Assembly (NCBI GenBank): GCA_965240325.2
Contig: OZ251233.1
Span: forward strand, 434,001 to 498,000
DNA length: 64,000 nucleotides
DNA from: Rebecca billardiae RCC1528
Lineage: Eukaryota; Haptophyta
Direction of reading: 5' to 3'
The notes beneath the pieces were generated by a model, which ran no database searches, was not told where the DNA came from, and was given only the letters and a program-made list of their open reading frames with translations. A program made the position numbers and the translations under genes. Positions 44,701 to 57,032 of the stretch are shown in pieces (the first letter of the stretch is position 1; every line of letters begins with the position of its first letter).

Positions 44701-46258
44701 CTCCGCCCCCGCCTCCGCCCCCGCCTCCGCCGCTCAGCGCCGCGGGCTGCGCGAGCTCGAGCTCGAGCGCGAGGCAGAGGCAGAGGCAGAGGGCTGAGGC
44801 GACGGCGGGTGCCGCTGCCTCGAGCGACCTCAGGGCCTCGCGCCGCCACGCGCCGTGCGCGCCGCCGAGCCTCGCGAGCAGCAGCAGGCACTCATGACAC
44901 ACGCGCCGCGCCACGCGGCCCTCCGCCACCGCCTCCGCCGCCGCCGCCGCCGCCGCCTCCGCCTCGGCAGCGGAGGCCGTGGCCGCGGCGGCGGCGAGTG
45001 CGGCGCCCGCACCCGTGCCGGCGGGTGCGGCAGCGGCGGCGGCGGCCGTGCCGAGCGCGCGGTGCGCCGAGGCGTTGAGCGCGAGCACGAGCACGCGCAC
45101 CAGCCACGCGCCACGCGCGCCCTCAGCGCCGCCGCCGCCACCACCGCCGCCCGCCGCCGGGGCCGTGGCGCGGAGCAGCTCAGGCCCGTTGCCATGCGGA
45201 TTCGAGTCGAGGGTTCGGCGCGTGAGCTCAAGGCCCAGCGCGCACAGCGCGGGCGCGGACGCGGCGCCCGAGGGCGGCAGGCTGCCCGCCGCGCGGGGCG
45301 CGAGCGCCGGCGCCACGACGCGGGGCGCGGGCGGCGGCGGCGGCGCTGCCGCCTCCTCCGCGCGCGGCGCCCCGCCTCGCTCGTCGTCCGCCGCCGCCGC
45401 GCGGCACCGCCCCGAGTCGGCGCGCGCCGCCGCGCCGTCCAAGTGTCGGCTCAGCGCGGCGCGTGTGCCGCACGTGAAGCCGCAGGCGCAGCGGAGCATG
45501 GGCGAACCCTCCAGCTGCGCGGCGGCGGCGGCGGCGGCGGCGCCCGCGGGCGTGGCGGGCGCGCCGGGCGCGCCGCCTGCGCCCTTGCCGCCGCCGGCTT
45601 GGCGCGCCGCCGCAGCCGGCTCGCCCCACGCGCCGCCGGGGCCGCAGCACTCGGCGACGAGCGAGAGCAGGACTGGGTAAAGCGGGTACACGAGGCGCGA
45701 GAAGGGCGCGGCGCGCGCGCCGTCGGCGTCCGCGCCGCCGCGCGCGTGCTCGGCGCACAGCAGCAGCTGCAGCCGCAGCAGCAGCGCGAGACGCTCCGGC
45801 CGCTCGGTGGCGGCGACGCCGTCGGCGCCGCCACCCGCGCCCTCGCCGCGCGCGAGCGCGGCGCTGAGCTGCTCGTACGCCGCGCGCAGCCTGACGAAGC
45901 GCGCCGCGCCGCCCGCGCCGTCGTCCGCGTCGGCGCCGCCGCCGCCCTCGGCGCCCGCCGCGCGCCGGTCCGGGTGCCGGTCCGGGTGCCGGTCCGGGTG
46001 CACGGCGAGCGCGCGGCGTCGGTACACGCGCCGCAGCGCCGCCTCACGCGCGGCCGCGCCGCCCTCGCCCCCGGCGCCGCCGCCGGCCGCCTCGAGCTGC
46101 GCGGCGCTGATGCCGAGGGTGGCGAGCGCGGCCGCGTGGCGCGTGCCCCACGGCTGCGCACTCGTCTCCGCCGCCAGCAGCCGCACCGCCGCCGCCAGCA
46201 CGGCCGCGGCTTCGGCCGGGGGCACGATGGGCGCGGCGGCGGCCGGGCCGTGCGTGCC

Positions 46259-46290
<32 letters not shown>

Positions 46291-47697
46291 CGCTCGGGAG
46301 GGCGGCGGGCGCGCGCGCGGCGTGGTGCGCGGCGTGGTGCGCGGCGGCGGCGCGGCGCGGCGGCGCCGACGGCGGCGAGGGCGGCGGCGGCGAGATGGCG
46401 CGCGCGCCCCAGCCGGCGCGCGCGCCCGCGCCGCCCGCCGCCGCGCCCGCCCCCTCAGCGCCCGCGTCCGCCGCGCCGGCGGCCGCGTGCGCCGCGCTCT
46501 CGGCGGCGTCCGCCGCGCGCAGCAGCGCGGCCGCGTAGTACCGGTGGACGAAGAGCTCGGCGGACGCCTCGGGGTACGCCGGCGGGCGCATCGGCAGCAG
46601 CAGCGTGCGCGCGTGCGGCGCGGCCGCGTTCTCGTGGTGCGCGCGCGCGAGCGGCGCCGCATGGCACAGCGCGCACCGCGCCAGCCGCGCGCGCATCTGC
46701 TGGCACCAGAGCACGCGCGCGTCGCGCCGCTCGCCGAGGAAGGCGGCGGGGAAGGCGGACGCGTCGGGCGCGTCGAGCAGGCAGCAGAGGCCCGCGGGGA
46801 GCAGCGCGCTCAGCGCGCTCTCGCCGACGCCGCCCTCCGCGCCCGCCTCCGCATCGCGCGCCGCGCGCGCCGCGCCGCCGCCGCCGCCATCCGGCGGTGG
46901 GCCGCCCGCGCGGTGCGCCGCGCGCCACACGCGCAGCAGCGCCGCCGTCGCCTCCGCGCCGTGCGGCAGCGCGGAGAGCTCGTAGAAGCCCAGCGTGCGC
47001 AGCCACGCGGCCACGCCCTCGTCGCACGCCGCGCGCCCCCCGCCGCCGCCGCCGCCACGGCGCAGCAGCAGCAGGCTCTCGATCAGCATGGCCGCCGCCG
47101 CGCACGCGTCCGTCTGGTCGAAGCGGCAGAGCACGCTCACGGCGCAGCTGAGCGCGCGCGCGCTGCGCAGCTGGCACGCGGCGCGCGGCGGCGGCAGCAG
47201 CGGCAGCCCCGAAGCCGGGTCGAGCGTGGGGCTGTGCTCCGCGAGCGCGCGCAGCGCGCGCAGCGCGAGCGCCGCGGGCGAGGGCGCGGCGAGCCAGCCG
47301 CGCGCGCGCGCGCCCGCGGCGCCCGCGGCGGGCGCGTCGGCGCGCGCGCTGTCGAGCACCGCCCAGCGCGCCTGCGGCACGGAGCCGAGCGCGCGCGCGC
47401 GCCCGCGCGCGCCGCGCACGCCCGGCGCCCACAGCGCGCTGCGCGCGTCGAGCGCGCCCGCGGCCGCGAGCTCGCACACGCGCGAGAAGGCCACGGGCCC
47501 GCTGAGCGCGCGACCGGCAGTGTCGGCGGGGATGGCGCCGCGGCCGCCGAGCGCGCGCGCCGCTTCGAGCGCCGCCTCGGCGGCCGCGCCCGCGTCCGAC
47601 GCCGGCGCGTCCGCGGCGGCTGCGAGCTGCGCGTACGCCCAGCCGTCGTCGGCGTCGTCGAAGTCGGCGTCGTCGTCGTCGTCGTCGTCATCGCCGC

Positions 47698-47763
<66 letters not shown>

Positions 47764-49823
47764 TGGTGTCGGCTGCTGCGCCCGCCTCGGCGCCGCGCGC
47801 GCCCGCGGGCGGCTGTGCCGAGTAGAACCATTGGTCAAAGGGCGCAGGCGGCGCGCCGGCTGCCGAGTGGGCGAGGGGCTCCGCGCCTTCGGAGCCGCCG
47901 CGCGGCGCGGCCTCCGCCTCCGCCGCGCCCGCCGCACCGGCGCCTCCGCCCACGCCTTTGCCCTCCTCTGCGCCCGCCGCTGCGCGCGCGTACGCCTGCG
48001 GCAGCGGCAGCGCGTGCGCCAGCGCGGACAGCTCGAGCAGCGCGCGCACGCCGCCCGCGCGGCCGCACTCCGACGCGGCGGGGGCGCCGCCGCCGAGCAG
48101 CGCGGAGCTGAGAAGCAAGAGCAGCGCGTCGCGCGCGGCGGCGTGCGTCGCTGCGCGGAGCAAGCTGACGATGCGCCGCGTCGGCACGGAGGCGCCGATC
48201 CCGGCGTCGGCGGCGTCGCGCGCGGCGGCGCCGCCGCTCGCGCCACCGCCGCCGCTCGGCGTGTCCGCCGCGCGCCCGCGGTGCGCCGTGCGCAGCAGCA
48301 GGCCGAGCGCCTCGCAGCCCAGGAGCCAGCGCGGGCCAGGCGCCACGCACGCGCGCGCCCCACCACGCTCCACCCGCGCCCACACCGCCGCCGCCAGCGC
48401 CGCCCGCTCGGGCAGCAGCCGCAGCTCGTGAGCGACGGCGGCGCGCTCGGCACGCAGCGCGCACGCCTCAGTCGCGCGCGCGCTCGGCGGCGGCGCGGCC
48501 GAGCTGCCGCCGTCGCCGCCGGCGGCGGCGGCGGTGTGGAGGCGCTCGAGCGCGGCGGCGCGCGCGGCGGCGGCCGCGCGGACGAGCAGGTGCAGGGCAA
48601 CGCCGCGCACATGCACACGCGCGCCGTCCTCCGCCGCGCCAGCAGCGCCGCCGCCGCCGCCGCCGCCGGCGGCGGCGGCGCCGCTGGCTCGGTAGCGAAG
48701 CCGCAGCCCGGCGCCGCTCCAGACGAAGCCAGCTGGGCGCGCGGCGCGCGCGCGGCGCACGCTGGCGACGGTGGCGTCGAGCGCAGCCCTGAGCTGCGCG
48801 CGCGTGCGTTCATCCCAACGCAGCGCCGCCAAGGCGTGGTCGGCGCGCGCCATGCGACAAAAGTCGCGCCAGTGGACTGCAACCGGCGGCGGCGCGTCTG
48901 CGCCGGCGCCGCCGCCGGCGGCGCCGGCCGAGTGCCCCGGCGCGCCGGCTGAGGGCGCGCTGGGCTCGGCGCCGGTGGCGCGCAGGTCGGCGGCGACGCC
49001 GGCGGCGAGTGTGCCGGTTGCACTGCCGCGCGCGCGCGCTCCGGCAGGCGGCACGGAGGATGCGGACGCGTGACGCGGCCGTCGGCGCAGCAGCAGCCCA
49101 GCGCCCGCACCCGCCGCCGTGCCGCCGCCGCCGCCGTCCTCGCGGCCGCCTCGCTCGCGGCCGCGGCGCAGGCCCTGCGTCGAGGCGGCGCGCGGCTCCG
49201 CGGGGCCGCCGCCGCCGCCGCCGCCGAGCCCTCCCCCGTCGTCGCTCTCGCCACCGCCGCTGCCTTGGCGCACGAGCGGCGCCCTCGGCGCGCCGCCGCC
49301 GCCGCCGCCGCCGCGCGAGCGCGCGCGCGCGCGCGCGGACGGCGCGGGCGGCGGCTCGCCCGTCGGCGCGCTCGCGGCGCAGAGCGCGGCCAGGTGCTCG
49401 AGCGGGCGCAGCGGCGCGGGCGCGCACCCCAGCCGCCGCCGCGCGCCCGCGCCCGCGCCACTCGCGCCGTGCAGCAGGCAGTGCGCGAGCGCGGGCGGCA
49501 GCGCGGCGCGCACGAACGCGCGCGTGGCGGCCGCGGCTGCGGCGTCCGCCTCCGCGCAGCCGCCGTCGGCGTGCTCGGGGTGCGCCGCGGCGGCGGGCAG
49601 GGCATCGCCCTCCTCGCACGCCCACGCGCCGCCGCCGCCGTCTGCGCCACCGCCCGCATCCGCCGCCGCGCCGCCGCCGCCGCCGCCGCCGTCGTCGTCA
49701 CCGCCGCCTCCGCGCAGCAGCAGGCTCAGCAGCTCGCAGCGCAGGGCGAGGCGCGCGCGCGCGGCGCAGCCGTCGAGCGGCGCGTCCGCCGCGAGCCAGC
49801 GCTCCGTCGCCAGCGCCACGCCG

Positions 49824-49866
<43 letters not shown>

Positions 49867-50514
49867 GCCGCGCCGCGCTCAGCGGCGCCGCCGCCGCCGG
49901 CTCGGCCGCCGCCGCCCCCGCCGCCCAATCGGCGTCGAGCTGCGCGAAGACGGCGTCGCGCAGCAGCAGCGGGGGCAGGCCGTCGCGCACGCACGCCGCG
50001 CGCACGCCCTCGCCCTCCGCCAGCAGCGCGGCGTGCACGATCGCAGCGGCCGCGTGCGCGGCGGCAGCGGGGGCGTCGGCAATCAGCGCGGCGAGGCAGC
50101 GCGCGCGCGCGGCCGCGACGCCGAGCGCGGCGGCGCGCGCGGCGGGCGGGCTGTCGGCGTGGAGCGCGCACGCGAGGAGCATCAGCGCCGGCCGCGCGCC
50201 CATCCCGCCCGCGCCGCGCCCCTCCACCGCGTACGCCCCGACCAGCGGCCACGCGCCGCGGTGCGCGCACAGCGCGCGCAGCGTGCACGCGCGCACCGCG
50301 CGCGCGCGTGACGGCTCGCTCAGCGCGCCGCCGGCGTGCGCGGGCTGGCACAGCGCCCAGAGCACGCAGAGCGCGGCGCGCGCGGCGTGCGCCGGCTCCG
50401 CGCCCGCGCACGCCGCCTCGGCGCCCGCGTCCGCGCCCGCGAACGCGGCGGGCGCGGCCAACACCGCCACCACCGCCCCCACTGTCGCCTCAAGCAACGT
50501 ACTGCCACCCTCGG

Positions 50515-50546
<32 letters not shown>

Positions 50547-50894
50547 GCGTCGGCGGCGTCGGGGGCGTCGGGCGTGCCGGCGGAGAAGGCGGCGAGTGGC
50601 TCGGGCGTCGCCGCCGCCGCCGAGCCGGCGGGCGGGCGCGGGGGCGTGCGCGCGCCCGCGGCCGCAGCTGCGTCGGCGGCGTCGTCGTCGCCGTCGCCGC
50701 CGCGTGCCGCGGGCGTGTGCGCGCGCGCGCCGGGCCGTGTGGCTCGGGGCGGCTCGTCGGCGCCGCCCTCGCCGCCCGCCGCCTCCGTCTCGGCGCGCAG
50801 CACATCCGCCCCGCCGCCTGCCGCCGCCGCCGCCGCGTCGCCCTCCGCCGCGCCGAGCGGCGGCGTCGGCGGCGCGGCAGCGCCGCCGCCCGCC

Positions 50895-50930
<36 letters not shown>

Positions 50931-53260
50931 ACGGTGCCGGCGGCGGTGCCGGCGGCGAGGACGAGCGGGGCGCGCGTGCGCAGCAGCGCGTCCGCCCCGC
51001 CGTCCGTGTGCAGCAGCGCGTGCAGCGCCAGCAGCTGCAGCCACACCGTCGCGCGCTGCCCGCCCGCCCCGGCCGCCGCCGCGCCGCCCGCCGCCGCCGC
51101 CGGCCGCCGCCCCACCGCACTGAGCAGCTGAGAGGCGAGCTGCTCGGCGGCGGCGCCGAGCGGGCGGTGCTCCGGCGCGCGCGGGCCGGTGGGCGGCAGC
51201 GCGAGCGCCGCCGCGAGCAGCAGCCGGTCCCACCGCGCCAGCTCGCCGCCGCCGAGCGCCCGGCCCCACGCGGAGCCGCTGAGAGCGCCGCCCGCTCGGA
51301 TCAGCGCGCGAGCGTCTTCTCGCGCCGAGCTGCCGAGGCCGGCGGCGCTCTCCGCCGGGGCGGCGGGCGCGGTGGCGGCGGACGGTGCGAGCGGGAGGGG
51401 CGGGTCGGGCGCGCTGGCCGACGCCGACGAGCCGCACGCCGCCGCGCGCGGCAGCGGCGACTCCCCGAGCGCGCGCAGCGCAAGGGCTTCGCACGCGAGC
51501 GCCGACGCGGACGGCGCGGCCGCGGCCGAGCCGCCGCCGCCGCCGAGCTCGGCGCGCTCGGGCGAGAGGGCGGCGGCGCTGTCGGCGTCGTCGGCGGCGG
51601 GGTCGGCGGGTCGCGAGGGCGCGCCGGCGCGCTCCGCGCCGCGCGTGCCGCCCGCGCACGCCGCGCACGTCACCCCGCCCAGCCCGGCCACGTGCCGCGG
51701 CAGCCACAGCGGGCGGTGGCGGAGGCGCGCGCGGCCGGGCGCGGCCGACGGCGCCACCTCGGCCGCGGCCGCGGACGCCGACGGCGGCGCGGCGGAGGGC
51801 GCGCGAGAGGGCGCGGGCACGGCGGAGGAGAGCGCGTCCCCGTCGAGCAGCGCGCGCGCCAGCGCCTCGGCGCGCTCGCACTCCTCGTACACCGCCGCGA
51901 CGCGCCGGCCCGCGCCGCCCGCGCCCGCGCCCCACAGCAGAGTGAGCGCTGCAGGGCAGGCGGCCGCCCAGCACACGGCGCCGAGCTGCGACTGCGGGCG
52001 CCACGCGAGCACGCGCAGCGCCGTGTCGGGGGAGCCGTCGTGCGCGGCGCGGGAGAACGCGAGCGAGCCCGCGAGCAGCGCCGCCGCGTCCGCCTCCGCC
52101 TCGCCGCCGCCGCCGCCGCCGATGCCGCCGCCGCCGCTCTCGGCAGCGGCGCCGCCGCCGCCGCCCGGCTCGGCGTCCGGTGGGTCCGGGAGCGGCTCGC
52201 ACTCGAGGAGCAGTCCGGCCCTGGCGTGCAGCCAGACGCGCGTGCGCCGCCCGTCCGCGCACACCAGCGTCGCGCGCGCCGCCTCGCGCGCGCCCCAGCC
52301 CCGGCAGCCATCGTCGCCGCCGCCCGCGCCCTCCGCCCCCTCCTCAGCACCGCAGCCGGCGTGAGCGCGCACGAGCGCGCGCGGCGCGGCGCGCGCGAGG
52401 GGCGCGCACGCCTCGCGCAGCACGAGCGCGCACGTCGGTGGCGTGGCGCACGGCGCGCCCTCCGCCGCGCCGCCCAGCTCGGCGCCCGCCCCGTCGCGCC
52501 CGAGCTGCGCTCGCAGCAGCGGGCACACACTCAGCGGCAGCTGCAGCCGCGCGGCCGCGCACAGCACGGCGCGCGCGAGCTCGTCGCGCTGCGCCGAGTG
52601 CAGCAGGAGGGGGCGCTCGGCGGCGCCGGCGGCGCGGTGCCGCACCACCAGCGCCGTCCCGCGCGCCTCCTCCACCGCGCACAGCGCGCGCACGCTCGCG
52701 AGAGGCACGGCGCCGCGCGGCGCGTCGCCCCCCCCCTCCTCGCCGCCCGCGGCCGCGGAGAGCACCGCGCCCGCGCTGCCGTCCTCGGGCGGCGCGGCGG
52801 CGAGGGCCCAGGGGGAGAGGTGCAGGCTCGTCTCCACCCACGAGCCGTCCAGCCGAGCGACGCGCGCGCGCACGGTGCACAGCGCCGCCGCGGGCGCCGC
52901 GCCGCCTCCCACGCGGGTGGGCGCGCCGGGCGCGGCCGCGAGCGCGCGGCACACGTCGGCGAGGAGCTGCGCGCGGCTCTCGCACGTGCACGTGATGGTG
53001 GTGGTCGAGCTGCCCGACAGCCACGCGAGCGACGGCGCGGCGCCCGCCCCGCGCTGCACGTGCACCGTCAGCTCGGCAGCCGTGCCCGGCCGCGCCGCCA
53101 CATCCACCACCTGCGTCCACGCGTGCTTGGTCGTGCCGCCGTCGGACGCGCCGAGGGGCGTGAGCGCGAGGCCCGCCGGGCCGACGCTGAGGATGCTCTG
53201 CGTGCGCGACATCCAGTTGTGCACGGCCACCACGTGGTGCGCGTCCGCGGCCATGGCCAT
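41705..53260 (-). CDS. DNAJC13: RME-8/DNAJC13-like giant endosomal co-chaperone
   Basis: A 3851-residue uninterrupted frame from the ATG at 53260 (start MAMAADAHHVV). RME-8 recruits Hsp70 to endosomes and controls clathrin and retromer sorting. The N-terminus matches the family's PH-like module (VHNWMSRTQSILSVGPAG... HAWTQVVDV). A GYF-like segment with FDQWFYSAQPP lies near 1810. The J-domain is at about 2360-2460 with HPDRHPDRHPDR at about 2418, so the HPD motif is tripled. A C2H2-like segment (CACGFTCGTRAALSRH) follows near 2595. Long Ala/Gly/Asp tracts, including a poly-Asp run near 1840, inflate it from the usual 2200-2600 residues. Armadillo-like helical stretches (LLLL-, RALC-type) fill the rest. 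In-frame introns cannot be excluded. Confidence 0.85.
47660..47766. repeat. (GTC)n/(GAC)n microsatellite encoding poly-Asp
   Basis: An imperfect trinucleotide run inside the RME-8 frame. It encodes an Asp tract broken by Gly and Ala just downstream of the FDQWFY motif. Confidence 0.95.
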
Positions 53261-53417
53261 CGTGCCGCCGCGCGTGGCGCCGCGTCCGCCGGAACGGCGG
53301 GTGGGCGCCTCAAGATGCGCGCGCGCGAGGGTGCGCCGCGGCACCGGCCGTCGCCTGCTCGCGCGCAGGAAATCAAAAGCGCGGCGCCAGGGCCGATATT
53401 CGTCGTCGCGCGGCACG
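53261..53417. promoter_or_regulatory. Bidirectional promoter region between RME-8 and the PAN-like gene
   Basis: Only 157 bp separates the two start codons, so both promoters and 5' UTRs must share or overlap this segment. No TATA box or other motif was recognised. Confidence 0.4.
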
Positions 53418-54188
53418 ATGGCGTGCCTGCCGTACGCGCTCGTGGTGAGCGGCCTGCTGCTGGCCATCGTGTCCACCGCGCTTCGCGCGCGCGGCGGCGA
53501 CGGGTGGCACGCGGACGAGATCATGCAGGCGCAGCAGCGCGAGCTCGCGCTGCACGCCGTGCGCGAGGCCGAGCGCAAGCACGCCGCGGAGATGTTTGCG
53601 GACGAGCAGGGCAGCGTCGCGTGCAACCCGTGGCCGCACATGGGCTACTCGGCGGAGCACAGCTTCACGTGGGGCGCGTCGTTCAAGGTGAAGGACGAGC
53701 GCGAGTGCTGCCAGGCCTGCCTCGCGCACAACCGCACGTGCGGCCAGCCCGGCAGCGCGGGCAAGACCTTCTGGCACGCGTCGCTGCAGCCGGGCGGCTC
53801 CAAGTGCGGCAACGTGGGCCTCGGCTGCAACGTGTGGACGTACTGCCCGGAGGAGCGCTGCTTCGCGTTCGACATCCACAACCACACGCGCAACGAGTGC
53901 TGGCTCAAGCACTCCACCACGCCGCTCACCCCGGCCGTGGGCAGCGGCGGGCCGTACGCACCCGAGATGCGCGCGGCGCCGCGCAAGTTCTGGCCGTGGG
54001 CGGTGGCGCTCGACGTGTGGCCGTGGCCCATGCCCGAGCAGGCGTCGTGGACGTCGGGCGTGCTCACGGCGCCTGGCGCGCAGATCGCGCCGCAGCGGCC
54101 GAACATCAACCGCATGTTCTGCGAGAGCAAGCACGGGCCGTGCCCGTCGCAGAGCGCCGCCGTGTGGCCGCCGCCGCGGGCGCGATGA
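53418..54188 (+). CDS. Membrane-anchored Cys-rich (PAN/Apple-like) protein
   Basis: A 256-residue single-exon gene. A hydrophobic segment at residues 4-22 (PYALVVSGLLLAIVSTAL) acts as signal or type II anchor. A short helical stretch (EIMQAQQRELALHAVREAERKHAAEMF) precedes a Cys-rich domain at about 70-180: CNPWPHMGYS, ERECCQACLAHNRTC, GSKCGNVGLGCNVWTYCPEERCFAFD and HTRNECWLK. The CCxxCxxxxxC and CxAFD spacing resembles PAN/Apple domains, which bind sugars or proteins at the surface. The remaining 75 residues are Trp/Pro-rich and end in basic residues. The family assignment is moderate; the secretory location is well supported. Confidence 0.7.
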   Translation: MACLPYALVVSGLLLAIVSTALRARGGDGWHADEIMQAQQRELALHAVREAERKHAAEMFADEQGSVACNPWPHMGYSAEHSFTWGASFKVKDERECCQACLAHNRTCGQPGSAGKTFWHASLQPGGSKCGNVGLGCNVWTYCPEERCFAFDIHNHTRNECWLKHSTTPLTPAVGSGGPYAPEMRAAPRKFWPWAVALDVWPWPMPEQASWTSGVLTAPGAQIAPQRPNINRMFCESKHGPCPSQSAAVWPPPRAR

Positions 54189-54565
54189 CCGCCGCAATAC
54201 TACTACTGACGATGTACACCATCACTGGCATCAGCCATCATGGTCCTGATTATCATATCCGCCTTCGGCTTCGGCAGTGCTGTAGTGTTTGTCCGACCTG
54301 GCAGTGCTACGCGCGCACTACTGCTCTAGCTGCTAATATAAGATTCTTCGTGTCATATTATGCTGCGCTGCTGTGTGACTCTAAGATTCGTCTTCATTTG
54401 CTGTAGTACTCAAATCTCGTCAATACTAGCTACTGCTGCTTACTGATGCTTATTCATCCGAGCAGCGCGCAGCCACTTACAGCCATCAGCGCTGCGATGT
54501 GTAGCGCGCCGCCGCCCTGTCTGTGCGCGGGGAAGTCTTCTGCCGCGCGGCCAGGGCGCGTGGCC
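54189..54565. other. Intergenic stretch between convergent genes
   Basis: About 380 bp, markedly AT-richer than the genes, between two convergent 3' ends. Nothing else was recognised. Confidence 0.4.
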
Positions 54566-56889
54566 TCACGCCGCGAGCGGCGGCGGCGGCGCCGCGCCGT
54601 GCCGCGCGAGCTGCCGCCTCAGCTCGTGGACCGCGTCCTCTGCGCGGCCGCGCGCGTCGTTCGGGTCGACCGTGTGCGCGCCCCTGCAGTAGAAGGGCGT
54701 GAAGACCTGCAGCCGGCAGCCCGAGAGGTCCGCCTTGAGCGGCCCCGGCTCGGGCGCGTACCACGGGTTGGTGAGGCCGCGCTCGGCGGGCCTGTCGAGC
54801 AGCTCGGCCCACAGCGCGCCCGTGCGCTGCGGCAGCCCGCTCGCCGCGCGCGCGCCGTGCGAGTTGAGCAGAAAAGTGCCAAAGCGGCCGCTGAGGAGGT
54901 GCTCGAGCACGGTGCACAGGAAGCGCTGGTTGAACTCGAACGCGCGCGGCAGCAGGCCCGTCAGCTGCCACACCGCGTCCACGAACTGCACGAACACCGG
55001 CGACTGCTGCTCCTCGGCCGAGCCGTGCGAGCCGCCGGCCGCCGCGGCCGAGCCGGAGCCGGAGCCGCCGCCGCCGCCGCCGGTCGGCGCGCCACCGCCG
55101 GCCGTGCCCGCGCCTGGCGCGGTCGAGTCCGCCGCGGGCGCGTACACGACGGGGCTCCCCGTGCGCAGCGCGAACTGGTGCCCGAACGCGAGCCACTCCT
55201 GCGGGTGCCGTGCCACGCCGCGCCGCACGCGCATCAACGCGCATGCGCCGTGAGGCGTGCCGCGTGCCGCGCGCCGCGCCGCCGCGCCGCGCGCCCGCGC
55301 CGCCGCCGCGCGCGCCGCCGCCGCGCGCGCACCTTCTCGACGAGGATGGCGAAGCCGCGGAGCGTGCGGAAGTGCGGGTCGAGTAGCATCTGCGCCAGCG
55401 AGGTGAGCTGCGACGTGCGGTCCCACCCGTCGGAGCAGTGCACGAGCACGGAGCGGTGCTCCGTCACCTGCTGCGCCACCAGCTGTGCCCCCTTGAGCAC
55501 CGCCTGCACATGCTCGAGCCAGCCGCAGCCGTTCAGCTCGCGCAGCCAGTCGCTCGCGGACTCGGCGCGGCCCTCGAGCGCGACGAGCAGCCGGCGCATC
55601 GAGTCGCGCATCACGTGGATGTTCTGGATGTCCACGAACACCAGCGAGGTGCGCGCGTAGTTCTGCGCATGCTCGTACCCCTTGCCGCCGAGCGCGTTCG
55701 CCTCTGCGTTGAGCCGCGGGCGGCAGTCGACGATCGCGAGCACCTCCGCCTCGGGGTTGGTGTCGAGGAGCGCGGCGAGCAGCGCCTCGTCCTCGCGGCA
55801 CCGCTTCCCGTTCAGCCCGACGAGCGGCTGCCCCGCGCGCGAGACCGACGCGAAGCTCTGCGGGTCCTTCCACGAAAGCACCGGGAAGCGGCGCGACGCT
55901 CTGAACGCGGCGGACGCGCGCACGGCGTCGTCTGAGACAGCCTTGGGCACGACGAGCCACGGCGGGTACGAGGCGCAGAGCTGGTACTCGCGGTTCGCCT
56001 CGGTGAGCCGCCAGCACGAGAGCGGGTTGAGCAGCCCCTGCCGGTGCATCTCCGCCGCGTGGTCGTACACGCGCCAGCCGTCCGCCGCGGCGGCGCGCGC
56101 GCCGCCGCCGTGCGCGCACGCAAACGACTCGCCGACTGTGCAGCGCTGGTGCAGGGAGGCGAGCTGGGCGTGGAGGCGGTGCGCGAGCGCGCCGGTGACC
56201 TGCAGTCGCATCGCCGCGCGCGCGTTCAGCCGGCAGACCACGTCCACCACGTACTCCAGCACGCGCTCGCCGTCCTCCCGCACGCGCCCCTGCGAGACGT
56301 GCGCGCGCCTCAGCTTGCTCACCGAGCCGACCGCGACCGAGCGCGCGGCCGCGCCGCCGTCGAGCGGCTCGAAGAGGACGCGGTACGCGGTGACGAACAG
56401 CGCGCCGTCGATCGGCGCCTCCACCTCCGACACGTCCACCGCGAGCGGCTCGTGCATCAGCACGCGCTCGCCCTCGAGCAGCGGCGTGCGCGGACGGCTC
56501 CCGGTCGAAGGCCGCGCCGGCCGCGCAGACGAAGGCGGCGCGAGCGCGGCGGGCGGCGGCGGGGTGGCGGCGACGGAGTCGACGTCGAGCGAGACACGCC
56601 GATCGATGTCCAGCACGTCGGCGAGCCGGTCCGACGGCGAGCCGCTCGGAGGCTCCGCCGGTGTGGGCGCGGCGCTCGCCTGCGTCGGCGTGCTCAAGGG
56701 TGTGTTCGCGCACGCCGCCGGCGTGGCGGGCGCCACCGGCGTGCTCGGCGGGGGCGTGGCCGCGTCGAGCGGACGGGCGGTTGGTGGTGGGCTGCCAGGC
56801 GCGCGAGCATCCGCGTCCATGCTCGCCGCAGCCCCCCCGCCGCCGAGCACGCCGAGCGGATCGTTGAGCACCGCCTGCTCGCCCGACAT
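54566..56889 (-). CDS. MTMR: Myotubularin-family phosphoinositide 3-phosphatase, two exons
   Basis: Exons 56889-55333 and 55198-54566 (intron 55332-55199, GTGCGC...CCGCAG, between codons) encode 729 residues. Myotubularins remove the 3-phosphate from PI3P and PI(3,5)P2 on endosomes. After a disordered Pro/Thr-rich N-terminus (1-125), a PH-GRAM domain occupies about 130-250 (ALFVTAYRVLFEPL). The phosphatase domain follows: LNPLSCWRLTEANREYQLC, YPPWLVVPK, RFPVLSWKDPQS, the VHCSDGWDRTSQ active site at about 483-490 with catalytic Cys and Arg intact, and FAILVEK joined exactly to EWLAFGHQFA across the intron. A Gly-rich insert lies in exon 2. With CSDGWDRT present, it should be an active enzyme rather than a dead family member. 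Confidence 0.93.
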
Positions 56890-57032
56890 CCTGCCGCCCC
56901 GCGCTGCCCCGCACGGTTCTTTGGTCCGGTTGCTTGGCCGTCTGGCGCCTGGCGGCCGCAAGCCGGAGTTTTTTTTTCTTGCGCAACGAGCAGCGCACGC
57001 GACGCCGCCATCGTGTCCCTCGCCAGTGCGCC

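Noticed and set aside
41763-44891. Long alternate frames on both strands over the RME-8 gene
   Set aside because: Low-complexity Arg/Ala shadows; only the minus-strand frame ending at 41705 shows RME-8 motifs.
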